Shown: positions 24,484-33,026 of the stretch, in pieces
Position numbering within the stretch: position 1 is the stretch's first letter
How the letters are laid out: the number at the start of each line of letters is the position of its first letter
NCBI RefSeq assembly: GCF_002270485.1
Contig: NZ_NQOG01000025.1
Span: forward strand, 1 to 34,803
From: Anaerostipes hominis (ex Lee et al. 2021)
Lineage (GTDB): Bacteria > Bacillota > Clostridia > Lachnospirales > Lachnospiraceae
Direction: 5' to 3'
DNA length: 34,803 nt
Made by a program: the position numbers and the translations under genes
Notes under the pieces: generated by a model
Told to the model about the DNA's origin: nothing
The model's input: only the letters and a program-made list of their open reading frames with translations
Databases searched by the model: none

Positions 24484-25923
24484 CTAACACATACTTTTTA
24501 GCAATTTATCTTTCCGTAAAATCATTTCTTCGATCCGTTCCGTATACTGTCTTACGTCCTTCAGGTTTTCCGCCCTCTGAATGTTTCTGCTGCCGCCGAC
24601 AAACTTGGATGATGCGCCGGCGCCTGCTGCGATGATATCATGCAGTTCCTCCATAATCAGTATATTATAAAGGCACTCTTTTTCTTCCAAAGAAAAGCCT
24701 ATATTTTCAAAATTTCCGGGGATATTTTTCTGTCTGTACATGTAATAAGGTTGCATCCCCATATCAAAGCATGCCCGCTGTGCAAATCGGATCATCTCGT
24801 CATCGGCACCGAATGAAAACTGATCCCTCATCTGATTCAAGGGAGCACTTCTCTTGATCGCCAGCGCGTGGACCGTAATACTGTCAGGTCCCAGTTCCCC
24901 AAGGGCCTTAAACGTTTTCTCAAGCTCTCGAATGCCTTCTCCCGGAAGTCCGCAGATCATGTCCATATTGATATTGTCAAAGCCGGATTTTCTGGCCGTT
25001 TGAAAACAGTCTGCCACATCCTCCGCCGTGTGCTTTCTTCCAATTCTTATGAGCGTGTCGTCGTTCATCGTCTGAGGATTGATGCTGATCCTAGTAACTC
25101 CGTTTTCCGAGAGGACAGAAAGCTTTTCCGCGGTGATGCTGTCGGGTCTTCCGGCCTCCACCGTGATCTCACGGATTCCGCCAAAATCAAAACAGCGTCT
25201 CAGCTCTCCAAACAGACGGTCAAACTGCTTTGGAGAAAGGGTGGTGGGGGTTCCCCCTCCCACATAAAGACTGATCATCTCCCTGTCTCTGTATTGTTCC
25301 CCTATATAGCAGATCTCCCGAATCAGGGCATCCAGATACTGATCTACATACTCCCTGTATGCCGAAATCGGATAAGACGTAAAAGAACAATACAGGCATG
25401 TACTTGGACAAAACGGAATCCCCACATACAGACTATATCCGCTTTCATAAGAAATATCTTTCAGCAGTTCTGTCTCTTTCAGCCCCACAGACACACAAAG
25501 GTCTGCCTTTTCTTCGCTGACCAGATAGTCCCGGCGCAGTTTCGCTTTCATATCCGCTCTGGTTTTCCCCAACATGCAGTCCTCAAACACAAGCTTTGTA
25601 GGACGGATGCCGTTCAGTGTTCCCCAGGGCAGTTCTTTTTTAAGATGACAGGATAGCAGACGGTACAGAGCCGCCTTCAGGCTGTTTTTGAAGTTCCTCT
25701 TGTCCCTGAAGTCTCCTCTGACCTTCTCGGAAATGACGGATTCCCCGGCTCTCAGTTCCAGAAGAGTTTCTTCCTCTCCGTAGAAGACCCTGCATATAAA
25801 ATCATAGATAGAATTGTCATCTCCTCCCGAAGACAATTCTATCTTTTCTCCAATGCAGAATGCCAGAATCAGGCTTCTGATATCATATTCATACAGGGTT
25901 TCGTTCTGAATCAATCCGATCAT
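24484..25923 (-). CDS. hemZ: Radical SAM protein, HemZ type (coproporphyrinogen III oxidase-like)
   Basis: HemZ is an oxygen-independent coproporphyrinogen III dehydrogenase relative. The 479 residues hold an N-terminal HemZ-specific domain ending in LPWGTLNGIRPTKLVFE (near 100-113) and a radical SAM core with Cys172, Cys176 and Cys179 (CPSTCLYC). YVGGGTPTTLS, ITVEAGRPDSIT and NMDMICGLPGE follow. Many anaerobes lacking haem keep HemZ or HemW homologues, so a role in haem synthesis is uncertain; HemW-like haem chaperoning or another radical reaction is possible. ATG 25923 overlaps the MBL stop as ATGA. The place between an MBL hydrolase and hisS is conserved in clostridia. Confidence 0.9.
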   Translation of the reverse strand: MIGLIQNETLYEYDIRSLILAFCIGEKIELSSGGDDNSIYDFICRVFYGEEETLLELRAGESVISEKVRGDFRDKRNFKNSLKAALYRLLSCHLKKELPWGTLNGIRPTKLVFEDCMLGKTRADMKAKLRRDYLVSEEKADLCVSVGLKETELLKDISYESGYSLYVGIPFCPSTCLYCSFTSYPISAYREYVDQYLDALIREICYIGEQYRDREMISLYVGGGTPTTLSPKQFDRLFGELRRCFDFGGIREITVEAGRPDSITAEKLSVLSENGVTRISINPQTMNDDTLIRIGRKHTAEDVADCFQTARKSGFDNINMDMICGLPGEGIRELEKTFKALGELGPDSITVHALAIKRSAPLNQMRDQFSFGADDEMIRFAQRACFDMGMQPYYMYRQKNIPGNFENIGFSLEEKECLYNILIMEELHDIIAAGAGASSKFVGGSRNIQRAENLKDVRQYTERIEEMILRKDKLLKSMC

Positions 25924-26564
25924 GGCTGCATAAGAAACGGGTTTGTCCGTTTTTCGAACCCGATGGTCGTGCTGTTCATATGTCCCGGATACACTTCCGT
26001 TTCATCCGGCAGAACAAACAGTTTTTCCCGGATACCTGACAGCAGTGCGTCTGTATCTCCAGTAGGAAAATCTGTCCGCCCGATGCTCTGGCGAAACAGA
26101 GTATCTCCTGCGATCAGCCATCCCTGTTCTTTGAAATAATAGCAGACTCCGCCTTTTGTATGTCCCGGCACATGAATACAGTGTATCTCCGTGTCCAGAA
26201 GATCCAAAACCTGTCCGTCTTTTACGAGATGATCAGCATCCATGGAAACAGGCTCCCCGAACATAGAAGTCAGGTTCAAAGAGGGGTCTCTCAGTACATC
26301 TTCCTCATCCTCATGCAGATAAACCGGCAGCCCCGGCTTTAGCTCCTGCAAATAAGGAAGAGCCATCACGTGGTCAAAATGTCCATGTGTCAGAAGGACT
26401 GCCGTGAGCTCAAGCCCCTCTTTTTCAAGCATTTCCATCACCCGGTATCCTTCGTCTCCCGGATCAAATACGAGCGCTTCTTTCGTCTGGCGGTTACCGG
26501 CGATATAACAGTTCGTCTGCATCTGTCCGAGACCTGCGCCTATCAAAATAATATTTTCGTTCAT
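25920..26564 (-). CDS. Metallo-beta-lactamase-fold hydrolase (glyoxalase II-like)
   Basis: The 214-residue protein has the full zinc site: His60, His62, Asp64 and His65 (THGHFDH), then His of PGHTKGG, Asp of AGDTLF and His of YPGHMNS. Members hydrolyse thioesters such as S-lactoylglutathione, or other substrates. The RQSIGRTDFPTGD segment is common to the bacterial single-domain branch. The true substrate is unknown. It follows rel by 10 bases with a weakly placed AGGATAG ribosome site, so coupling to rel translation is likely. A dtd gene often found here in other clostridia is absent. Confidence 0.9.
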   Translation of the reverse strand: MNENIILIGAGLGQMQTNCYIAGNRQTKEALVFDPGDEGYRVMEMLEKEGLELTAVLLTHGHFDHVMALPYLQELKPGLPVYLHEDEEDVLRDPSLNLTSMFGEPVSMDADHLVKDGQVLDLLDTEIHCIHVPGHTKGGVCYYFKEQGWLIAGDTLFRQSIGRTDFPTGDTDALLSGIREKLFVLPDETEVYPGHMNSTTIGFEKRTNPFLMQP

Positions 26565-26574
26565 AGCTGAAAAA

Positions 26575-28851
26575 CTATCCTACCTTTCTCTCTATGTCTA
26601 CCACACCTTCAATATTGCGGATCCTTGCGATCACTTGATTTAACTGGGCAACTCCGTTGATGTCAAAGGACATGCTGAGGGTAGCCCTCCCTTTTTTGGA
26701 GTTTGAAACATTCATCGTCAGAATATCGATGTCCAGTTCCAAAAATACTTTGGATACATCTGCAAGCATCCCCTTCCGGTTGTTTGCATAAATCGAAATT
26801 TCCGTCGTATAGGTCTGTCCGGAGCCCTCAGAGCCTTCCTGCCATTCTGCCTCGATCAAGCGGGACCGGTCTGTCTCTGACATACTTAATAAGTTTACAC
26901 AGTCTGTCCTGTGGATGGACACTCCCCGTCCCCTTGTGACGAATCCGACAATCTCATCTCCCGGAACCGGATTGCAGCATTTGGAAAACCGCACTGCCAC
27001 GTCGTCCACGCCTTTGACAACGATTCCGCCCTTCTGTTTCTCTTCCGGACGCCGTTCCCTGACATGTTCTGCCGCCTCCAAAACCTGTTCATCTGTGATC
27101 TTCTGCTTCTGGTCTTTATTGAACTCCTCCGCCAGCTTATTGACAACCTGGCCCTCTTTCAGTCCGCCGTGTCCCACGGCTGCGCACACAGACTCCCAGT
27201 CTTTAAACCCATATTTGAGCTGTACCTTTTTAATATATTCCGGCTTTAAGTAGCTTGACAGTTCAATCCGCTTGCCCTTGCAGTACTTCTCAAGCATTTC
27301 CTTGCCTTTAACGATATTTTCTTCTTTAAACTGGGTCTTAAACCATTGATTGATCTTGCTCTTGGCCTGGGTCGATTTAACAATATTTAACCAGTCCCTG
27401 CTGGGACCCTTGGAATTCTGCGAGGTGATCACCTCCACCCTGTCCCCGTTCTGGAGATGGTACTCAAACGGCACCTGCCTGCCGTTGACCCTGGCTCCTA
27501 CCATCGTATTTCCTACCGCACTGTGAATACTGTAAGCAAAATCGATCGGCGTGGAACCGTTGGCAAGGCTCTTTACATCCCCGTTTGGGGTAAAACAGTA
27601 AACCTGCTCCGCAAACAGGTCCAGATTCGTCTTGAGGAGAGATAAAAACTCTTTGTTGTCGTCCATGTCCTGCTGCCACTCCAGGATTTCTCTGAGCCAG
27701 CTCAGCTTTTCCTCTTCTTTGTTGACGCCCACGCTGCTGCTTTTTTCTTTATACTTCCAATGGGCGGCAATACCGTATTCAGCGATCCTGTGCATCTCAA
27801 ATGTTCGGATCTGGATTTCAAAAGGATGTCCTTCCGGCCCGATCAGCGTCGTATGGAGCGACTGGTACATGTTCTGCTTTGGCATGGCGATATAGTCCTT
27901 GAACCTTCCGGGGATAGGCTTATACATCTCATGGATCACTCCCAGAGCCGCATAACAGTCCTTGACCGTATCCACTTTAATCCGCACCGCAAACAGATCA
28001 TAAATCTGGTCAAGAGTCTTATTCTGATTCACCATCTTCTTGTAAATACTGAAGAAATGCTTCACCCGCCCGTCAATCTCCGCCTTGATGCCGCTCCGCT
28101 CAATATGCCCGCTGACTTCATCAACGATCTCTTTGATGTAAGCTTCCCTGCGCACCTTCTGGGAGTCCAGAGAATGTTCCAGTTCTTTGTAGACATCCGG
28201 CTTCAGATATCTCAAAGACAAATCATCCAGTTCTACCTTGATCTTGGAAATACCAAGTCTGTGAGCGATAGGCGCATAGATGTCCATGGTCTCTCTGGAC
28301 TTTTCCTTCTGCTTTTCAGGCTTCATAAACTGCATGGTGCGCATGTTGTGCAGACGGTCTGCCAGTTTAATTAGTATTACCCTGATATCCTTGGCCATGG
28401 CAAGGAACATCTTTCGTAAATTCTCCGCCTGTACTTCGATCTTGTCCTTGGAATAACTTAACTGGCCTAATTTTGTGACGCCGTCCACAAGCTGGGCAAC
28501 CTCCACCCCAAACTCCCGGACTACGTCTTCATATGTCACGTCTGTGTCTTCCACGACATCATGCAGCAAACCGGCAATGATCGTCTCCCGGTCCAGTTCC
28601 AGTTCTGCCAGGATGATGGCGACACAAATAGGATGAATGATATAGGGTTCCCCGGACTTTCTCTTCTGGTCCTTATGGGCTTCAAAAGCCATATCATAGG
28701 CCCTGCCCACCATCTCTATATCTTCATCGCTGTACAGGCTCTTCATAGTCTCCATCAGCTGATGACGGAGTTCATCAGGAGCCGTAAAACTCTTGGGATT
28801 GCTGATATCTTTTTTTACACGGTTTATTTTTGTTTTACTGTTTTGCTCCAT
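26575..28851 (-). CDS. relA: Bifunctional (p)ppGpp synthetase/hydrolase, Rel
   Basis: Rel makes and degrades the stringent-response alarmone. The 758 residues show the hydrolase HD domain with His97-Asp98 and Glu101-Asp102 (LLHDVVEDT), intact, so hydrolysis should work. The synthetase domain follows (YDLFAVRIKV, GRFKDYIAMPKQNMYQSLHTT), then a TGS domain (YCFTPNGDVKSLANGSTPIDFAYSIHS), a zinc-finger-like region (RFSKCCNPVPGDEIVGFV), and a C-terminal ACT domain. A CTGGAG ribosome site lies 9 bases before ATG. It starts 16 bases after pyrI with no terminator between, so it can be transcribed with pyrBI. Confidence 0.97.
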   Translation of the reverse strand: MEQNSKTKINRVKKDISNPKSFTAPDELRHQLMETMKSLYSDEDIEMVGRAYDMAFEAHKDQKRKSGEPYIIHPICVAIILAELELDRETIIAGLLHDVVEDTDVTYEDVVREFGVEVAQLVDGVTKLGQLSYSKDKIEVQAENLRKMFLAMAKDIRVILIKLADRLHNMRTMQFMKPEKQKEKSRETMDIYAPIAHRLGISKIKVELDDLSLRYLKPDVYKELEHSLDSQKVRREAYIKEIVDEVSGHIERSGIKAEIDGRVKHFFSIYKKMVNQNKTLDQIYDLFAVRIKVDTVKDCYAALGVIHEMYKPIPGRFKDYIAMPKQNMYQSLHTTLIGPEGHPFEIQIRTFEMHRIAEYGIAAHWKYKEKSSSVGVNKEEEKLSWLREILEWQQDMDDNKEFLSLLKTNLDLFAEQVYCFTPNGDVKSLANGSTPIDFAYSIHSAVGNTMVGARVNGRQVPFEYHLQNGDRVEVITSQNSKGPSRDWLNIVKSTQAKSKINQWFKTQFKEENIVKGKEMLEKYCKGKRIELSSYLKPEYIKKVQLKYGFKDWESVCAAVGHGGLKEGQVVNKLAEEFNKDQKQKITDEQVLEAAEHVRERRPEEKQKGGIVVKGVDDVAVRFSKCCNPVPGDEIVGFVTRGRGVSIHRTDCVNLLSMSETDRSRLIEAEWQEGSEGSGQTYTTEISIYANNRKGMLADVSKVFLELDIDILTMNVSNSKKGRATLSMSFDINGVAQLNQVIARIRNIEGVVDIERKVG

Positions 28852-28867
28852 TGGCAGCCACTCCAGA

Positions 28868-29290
28868 TTAATTATTTTTTAATTTTGATTCACAGTAAAT
28901 GCATCTGTAAACCTTATTTTCTCTATTCACAAGTTTAAATGTATGATCGATCTCCTGCTCTATGGAAGTAATGCACCTCGGATTTTTGCATCTTGCAATA
29001 TTTGTGATGACTTCCGGAAGCCCGACTTTATGTTTGGATTTCAGCTTTCCATTCTCAATGATACATACGGTGGCATTGGGATCCACATATCCCAGCACAT
29101 CCAGATCGATATCAAAGTTATTGGAAATCTTGATGATGTCTTTTTTGCCAAGTTTATTGCTCTTGGCATTCTGAATGATCGCAATGCTGCAGTCCAGTTT
29201 GTCAAGTCCCAGCTGGTAGTAAATATCCATGCCTTTTCCGGCTGTGATATGGTCTAAAACGATTCCGTTCTTGATACTATCTATGTTCAT
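28868..29290 (-). CDS. pyrI: Aspartate carbamoyltransferase regulatory chain
   Basis: PyrI binds nucleotides and controls the catalytic PyrB chains. The 140 residues comprise an N-terminal allosteric domain (residues 1-95) and a C-terminal zinc domain with CKNPRC and CIYC as four ligands. ATG 29290 overlaps the pyrB stop as ATGA, so the two chains are made together. Its presence means the organism has the regulated class B-type enzyme, in contrast to Bacillus, which lacks PyrI. Confidence 0.96.
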   Translation of the reverse strand: MNIDSIKNGIVLDHITAGKGMDIYYQLGLDKLDCSIAIIQNAKSNKLGKKDIIKISNNFDIDLDVLGYVDPNATVCIIENGKLKSKHKVGLPEVITNIARCKNPRCITSIEQEIDHTFKLVNRENKVYRCIYCESKLKNN

Positions 29291-30204
29291 GCCGTAACCC
29301 CCAATAAATCCATGATCAGCGCCATCCTCACGTGTTTGCCGTTCAGTGCCTGTCTGAAATAGCAGGCTCTCGGGTCCTCGTCCACTTTGACAGAAATCTC
29401 ATTGACTCTCGGCAGCGGGTGCAGGATGGACAGGTCTTCTTTTGCCTTTTTTAACTTCTCAGGGTCCAGAATGTAGCTGTCCTTTAAGCGGACATAATCG
29501 GCCTCGTTAAAAAATCTCTCCCTCTGGACTCTGGTCATGTATATGATGTCCAGTTCCGGCATGACTTCTTCCATCTCTCTGACTTCACGGAACGGAATAT
29601 TCTTCTTCTCAAATACATCTTTTTTCAGATATTCCGGTATCTGAAGCTCCTCAGGAGAGATCATGATGAAACTAATATCCTCATACCTTGAAAGGGCCTT
29701 GATCAGCGAATGCACGGTGCGCCCGAACTTCAGGTCGCCGCAGAATCCAATGGTCAGATTTTTAAGTCTTCCTTTTTCCCTTCTTATGGTCAAAAGATCT
29801 GTGAGTGTCTGAGTCGGGTGGTTGTGCCCTCCGTCCCCTGCATTGATGATCGGGATGTCCACATGTCTGGATGCCACATACGGAGCCCCCTCCTTCGGAT
29901 GGCGCATGGCGATGATGTCTGCGTAGCAGGCCACTATCCGCGCCGTGTCGGCAATACTTTCTCCTTTTACTGCCGAGGAAGAATCAGCAGAAGAAAAACC
30001 AAGTACACTGCCTCCTAACTCCAGCATGGCCGCTTCAAAACTGAGCCTCGTCCTGGTACTTGGTTCAAAAAATAGTGTTGCCAGCTTCTTATATCTGCAT
30101 ACTTCCCTGTACTTCTCCGGCCTTAACGAGATATTATCCGCAAGATTCAAAAGCCTGTCGACGTCATCCACAGACAAATCCATCGGATCGATTATATGTT
30201 TCAT
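29287..30204 (-). CDS. pyrB: Aspartate carbamoyltransferase catalytic chain
   Basis: It makes N-carbamoyl-aspartate from aspartate and carbamoyl phosphate, the first committed step of pyrimidine synthesis. The 305 residues include FEPSTRTR (46-53, carbamoyl phosphate), the SSSAVKGES loop, HPTQ at 129-132, TRVQRERF, and HPLPRVNE near the C-terminus. GGAGG lies 8 bases before ATG. The leader is only about 26 bases, too short for a PyrR attenuator, so control is probably by allostery through PyrI or at initiation. No other pyr gene is adjacent. Confidence 0.97.
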   Translation of the reverse strand: MKHIIDPMDLSVDDVDRLLNLADNISLRPEKYREVCRYKKLATLFFEPSTRTRLSFEAAMLELGGSVLGFSSADSSSAVKGESIADTARIVACYADIIAMRHPKEGAPYVASRHVDIPIINAGDGGHNHPTQTLTDLLTIRREKGRLKNLTIGFCGDLKFGRTVHSLIKALSRYEDISFIMISPEELQIPEYLKKDVFEKKNIPFREVREMEEVMPELDIIYMTRVQRERFFNEADYVRLKDSYILDPEKLKKAKEDLSILHPLPRVNEISVKVDEDPRACYFRQALNGKHVRMALIMDLLGVTA

Positions 30205-30236
30205 AGAAAGTACCTCCTAATCGTTATATTATAATA

Positions 30237-30265
30237 ATTCTACATTTACAGACCAATAGTGTCAA
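30237..30265 (-). promoter_or_regulatory. Promoter of the pyrB-pyrI-rel... operon
   Basis: On the minus strand TTGACA-17-TAGAAT: perfect -35, 5/6 -10. Transcription would start near 30230. A second -10-like TATAAT at 30228-30233 lacks a good -35. The -35 sits directly behind the DUF2156 stop. Confidence 0.78.
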
Positions 30266-30269
30266 TGAA

Positions 30270-31160
30270 TTACTTATATTTTAGCAGGCCTTTTTCCAGC
30301 AGTTCCAACGGCCGGTAAGAAAGTTTTGCCTTCCGCAGTCCTTCTTCCCCCAGGTCTTCCTCTCTGTTGATGAACTGATAATCCATGGCTTCGTGCAGAA
30401 TAAACTGCTGGTTGATCATCGGGTAGGCTCCCTGTATCTCTCCGAACGCCTTCTCGAAATGGACGACAAAGGTATCTTCCGTTGTTCCCTCCCCTATGGC
30501 AAATGCAATGATCTTTCCATCGCTTCTCAACACCCCGCCCCTTAAGTCGAGATCTTTATAATACATCAGAGCATTCTTGGCGGCACAGATCTCTTCATGC
30601 TTGTCGGCATCTTCTTCTTTGGTGGCTTCGTTTGCCATCTTCCATTCCATGAGCATGGTCAGGGCTTCCAGAGCATTCTCGTCATTTAAAGATTCGTAAG
30701 ACCAGTCGTGGTTTTCCTTAAACCTGTTGATGTGATTTCTCTTGCCGTGAAGCTTCTTGCCCCTCAGCGTTGCCAGAGATTCCCGTTCGTAAATATAATC
30801 AAAAAGATCCCGGTCATATTCCACTGTAAAAATATCCCCGAACATCTCTTTCATCTTTTCTTCTGTTTCCTTCAGGATACCATGCATGGCAAACGGGATT
30901 CCTTCTTCCCTGCAGTATTCCATGACGGCCTCCACGGCTTTCTTTTCATCCCCGCCTCCAATCGGATAGCTGAACGTACATCCATGTCCGTCTTTTGACC
31001 GGATGATCAGCATATCCTCAGTTATTGCATATGTCATGTGATAATGATCTTTCCACAGGATCAGTGTTGCCGCCGAAAAATCAGCACTCCGGTAATTAAT
31101 TTTGTGAAAATATGCGTCAAACATTTTTTTATCTTCTAATTTGGGTGTCTTAAAATCCAT
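30270..31160 (-). CDS. DUF2156 protein (GNAT-fold, phosphatidylglycerol lysyltransferase C-domain-like)
   Basis: The 296-residue protein matches the DUF2156 family: an N-terminal GNAT-like half, the conserved basic stretch GKKLHGKRNHINRFKENH near residues 133-150, and a second half with VLRSDGKIIAFAIGEG and FGEIQGAYPMINQQF. This fold is shared with the aminoacyl-transferase domain of MprF. The protein here has no membrane segments, so lipid modification is only one possibility. AAAGGAG precedes ATG. It follows the RlmH-like gene by 15 bases. There is no terminator before the pyrB promoter, so some read-through is likely. Confidence 0.85.
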   Translation of the reverse strand: MDFKTPKLEDKKMFDAYFHKINYRSADFSAATLILWKDHYHMTYAITEDMLIIRSKDGHGCTFSYPIGGGDEKKAVEAVMEYCREEGIPFAMHGILKETEEKMKEMFGDIFTVEYDRDLFDYIYERESLATLRGKKLHGKRNHINRFKENHDWSYESLNDENALEALTMLMEWKMANEATKEEDADKHEEICAAKNALMYYKDLDLRGGVLRSDGKIIAFAIGEGTTEDTFVVHFEKAFGEIQGAYPMINQQFILHEAMDYQFINREEDLGEEGLRKAKLSYRPLELLEKGLLKYK

Positions 31161-31175
31161 TGTAAACTCCTTTAA

Positions 31176-31583
31176 TTATTTATGATAGGGCTGGCAGTTC
31201 ATAATCCGGCAGCTCCGATAGATCTGCTCCAACAGGACGGCCGCACATAACTCAGGCGCCATGTCAAAAGAGGAGACAGAGAACTCAGAAACATCATGCT
31301 CCGGTCTGAACCCTCCGATATAAAAAAAGATATTAGAACAGCCGTTCATCATCCAACGGCTGATTTCTTCTGCAAATGCAGTGCTCTCCATGCTGTTTTC
31401 AGAACTGGTGACCATAAAATGCTTCCCTTCCTTCTCAAAAATTCTTCCCAATTGTTTCTCTTTTTTTACATACTTGACCTCTATCGTACAATATTTTCCG
31501 AGACGTTTCAAATATTCTTGCATTGCCTGGACATACAGTGTATCCCTGTTCTTTTGTAAAATAAAAATATAAAACTTCATCAT
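31176..31583 (-). CDS. Divergent RlmH-like SPOUT methyltransferase
   Basis: RlmH methylates pseudouridine 1915 of 23S rRNA. This 135-residue protein keeps the RlmH frame: AMQEYLKRLGKYCTIEVKYV near the start, an MVTSSENSMESTAFAEEISRWM middle, LLEQIYRSCRI and the exact C-terminal PYHK. But it is about 20 residues shorter than typical RlmH. The cofactor-loop motif GGSNGL is replaced by GGFRPEHD, and the SFSKMTFPHQ segment is changed to SVSSFDMAPEL. It may be a paralogue with altered or lost activity, or an RlmH branch peculiar to these bacteria. ATG 31583 overlaps the upstream stop as ATGA. Confidence 0.75.
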   Translation of the reverse strand: MMKFYIFILQKNRDTLYVQAMQEYLKRLGKYCTIEVKYVKKEKQLGRIFEKEGKHFMVTSSENSMESTAFAEEISRWMMNGCSNIFFYIGGFRPEHDVSEFSVSSFDMAPELCAAVLLEQIYRSCRIMNCQPYHK

Positions 31584-32242
31584 GACTTGCCTTTATCAAA
31601 AAAATTCTTCAGTTTCTTATCAGATTTGAGCGCTTTTTCAAAGGTATCGTTGGTCTCTTTGATCAGCTGTTTTACTTTTTCTGTTCCAAGACCAGCATTC
31701 AGAGCATTTTTTATCTGTGCTGTATAATGTTTCTCGTTATTATAGAGCAGATAAGACTGGCCCTTTTTTACAACATAATACTGGCTCATGCCGGGTGCAG
31801 GTGTTTTGATCCCCCGGAGCTTTGTACTGTAAGTGGCATAAACGATGAATGATTGTTCATCCGCGCCTTTTTCAGTGTGGAACGAGAGGTTCTTATATGA
31901 CTCCACATACTTATGTAGCTTCTTTACTGCCCGGCTGGAAACCAGATCTTTCGGGTCTTCCACCATGCCTTTTAAGCCCTTCTCGTCACCTGCCCTGAGC
32001 TTTTTATAGTACTCATTCATAAATGACAGCAGCTTCTCTGTCTCCGGCTCCACCGGCCGAGATGTTGCTGCAGCATCGGTGCTTTTTTTCTCTGAGGCTT
32101 CTGTCTCTTCCCTGAAAATCTTCTCATTTGTGATTTTTTCCGTATGTTCCTTGTCCAGTTTCAGGAAAATCAAAAAACAAGCGCAAAAAAATAAAATCCA
32201 GCTCAATACGATGACAATGACTGTTGATTTCTTTAGCTTCAC
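31580..32242 (-). CDS. Membrane-anchored protein of unknown function
   Basis: The start is GTG 32242, 8 bases after GGAGG, and gives a basic N-terminus followed by one transmembrane segment (about residues 8-27). A polar linker rich in Glu, Lys, Ser and Thr spans roughly 30-65. The extracytoplasmic domain (65-220) starts LLSFMNEYYKKLRAGDEKGL and continues with strands such as SFIVYATYS and QYYVVKKGQSYLLYNNEK, which recalls an NTF2-like fold. I do not recognise the family with certainty. It is the first gene of a three-gene operon with the RlmH-like and DUF2156 genes and is translationally coupled to the former. Confidence 0.75.
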   Translation of the reverse strand: MKLKKSTVIVIVLSWILFFCACFLIFLKLDKEHTEKITNEKIFREETEASEKKSTDAAATSRPVEPETEKLLSFMNEYYKKLRAGDEKGLKGMVEDPKDLVSSRAVKKLHKYVESYKNLSFHTEKGADEQSFIVYATYSTKLRGIKTPAPGMSQYYVVKKGQSYLLYNNEKHYTAQIKNALNAGLGTEKVKQLIKETNDTFEKALKSDKKLKNFFDKGKS

Positions 32243-32273
32243 TTACCATGCCTCCATCTAGATAGTTTCTTTT

Positions 32274-32302
32274 ATTATAGCATATCCCTTTTTTTGATAC
32301 AA
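32274..32302 (-). promoter_or_regulatory. Promoter of the membrane protein-RlmH-DUF2156 operon
   Basis: On the minus strand TTGTAT-17-TATAAT, with TG one base before the -10 (TGCTATAAT). The start of transcription would be near 32267, about 25 bases before the GTG start. Confidence 0.65.
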
Positions 32303-32393
32303 AGAAAACATAAAATAAGAACCGCACTCCGTCCAATCCCGTGTATTCACAGGAAAGCAGACAGAATACGGCTTTCAAATACTTCAGGCTTTT

Positions 32394-32970
32394 TTAGCTT
32401 TGTACCCGGAAACCAAGATTTATGAGAAAGTCGTGGACGTCATCCGGATTTTTGACTGTAGACAGAGAAGAAACGCCTATATATGCAGGATGGGTACCGG
32501 ATGCATTTGTCGTTGTTTTACTTGTCTCATATATTTTCCCGTCATAATATACAAGATATGTCCTCCACTGCCCATGCATGTCATTAGGATTGGAGCCGTC
32601 GCTTTTCGTGGCGATCAGTAAGGAACCGAAAGACCTCGATACCCCTTTTCATGACAGGTAATAGGGCTGCCAGTACAGCTGGTCTTCCAGTTCGTCAAGT
32701 GCTCATACATATACTTCATCAGCGACTCTCTGCTGGCCCAGTTGTTTACCTTTACTTCTTTGTAAAGCTGGTCCATGAGCTTTTTGTATTCTTCTACATA
32801 TTCCTCCAGCGGAGTCAAAGCGCTGTCATCGGAAATTACATATTTAACATCGGCATCTTTGTTGTATTTCACACAAAGGCCGTTTTTAAGATCTGTTTCT
32901 TATCTGCACCCACTGAAGTCAGGCGGTTTTTAACATACAGTTCCATATACGCACTCTGGGAAGATGCCAC
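32394..32970 (-). pseudogene. Unrecognised gene broken by two frameshifts and a stop
   Basis: Reading starts at GTG 32970 behind AAGGAGG and runs 35 codons (ASSQSAYMELYVKNRLTSVG...). A shift near 32872 continues as VKYNKDADVKYVISDDSALTPLEEYVEEYKKL. Near 32698 a second shift gives DELEDQLYWQPYYLS, followed by an in-frame TGA at 32649-32651. The same frame then continues as GSLLIATKSDGSNPNDMHGQWRTYLVYYDGKIYE to the stop at 32394. The pieces fit one protein of about 190 residues with a helical middle and a beta-rich C-terminus. I do not recognise the family. Alternative reading: two separate small genes, less likely given the continuous sense. Confidence 0.75.
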
Positions 32971-33026
32971 TAATATCCTCCTTACCGGCATTGATGACCT
33001 CTAAGTCTAATATACCTGATTTTGGA

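Noticed and set aside
24868-25656. 262-codon plus-strand open frame inside hemZ
   Set aside because: Antisense to a well-conserved radical SAM gene; the translation is basic, low in recognisable motifs and lacks a ribosome site.
29287-30204. PyrR-type attenuator before pyrB
   Set aside because: The leader is only about 26 bases and contains no terminator or anti-terminator folds.
32124-32378. 84-codon minus-strand frame overlapping the membrane protein start
   Set aside because: It runs through the promoter and the ribosome site of the GTG-started gene at 32242 and has no start signal of its own.
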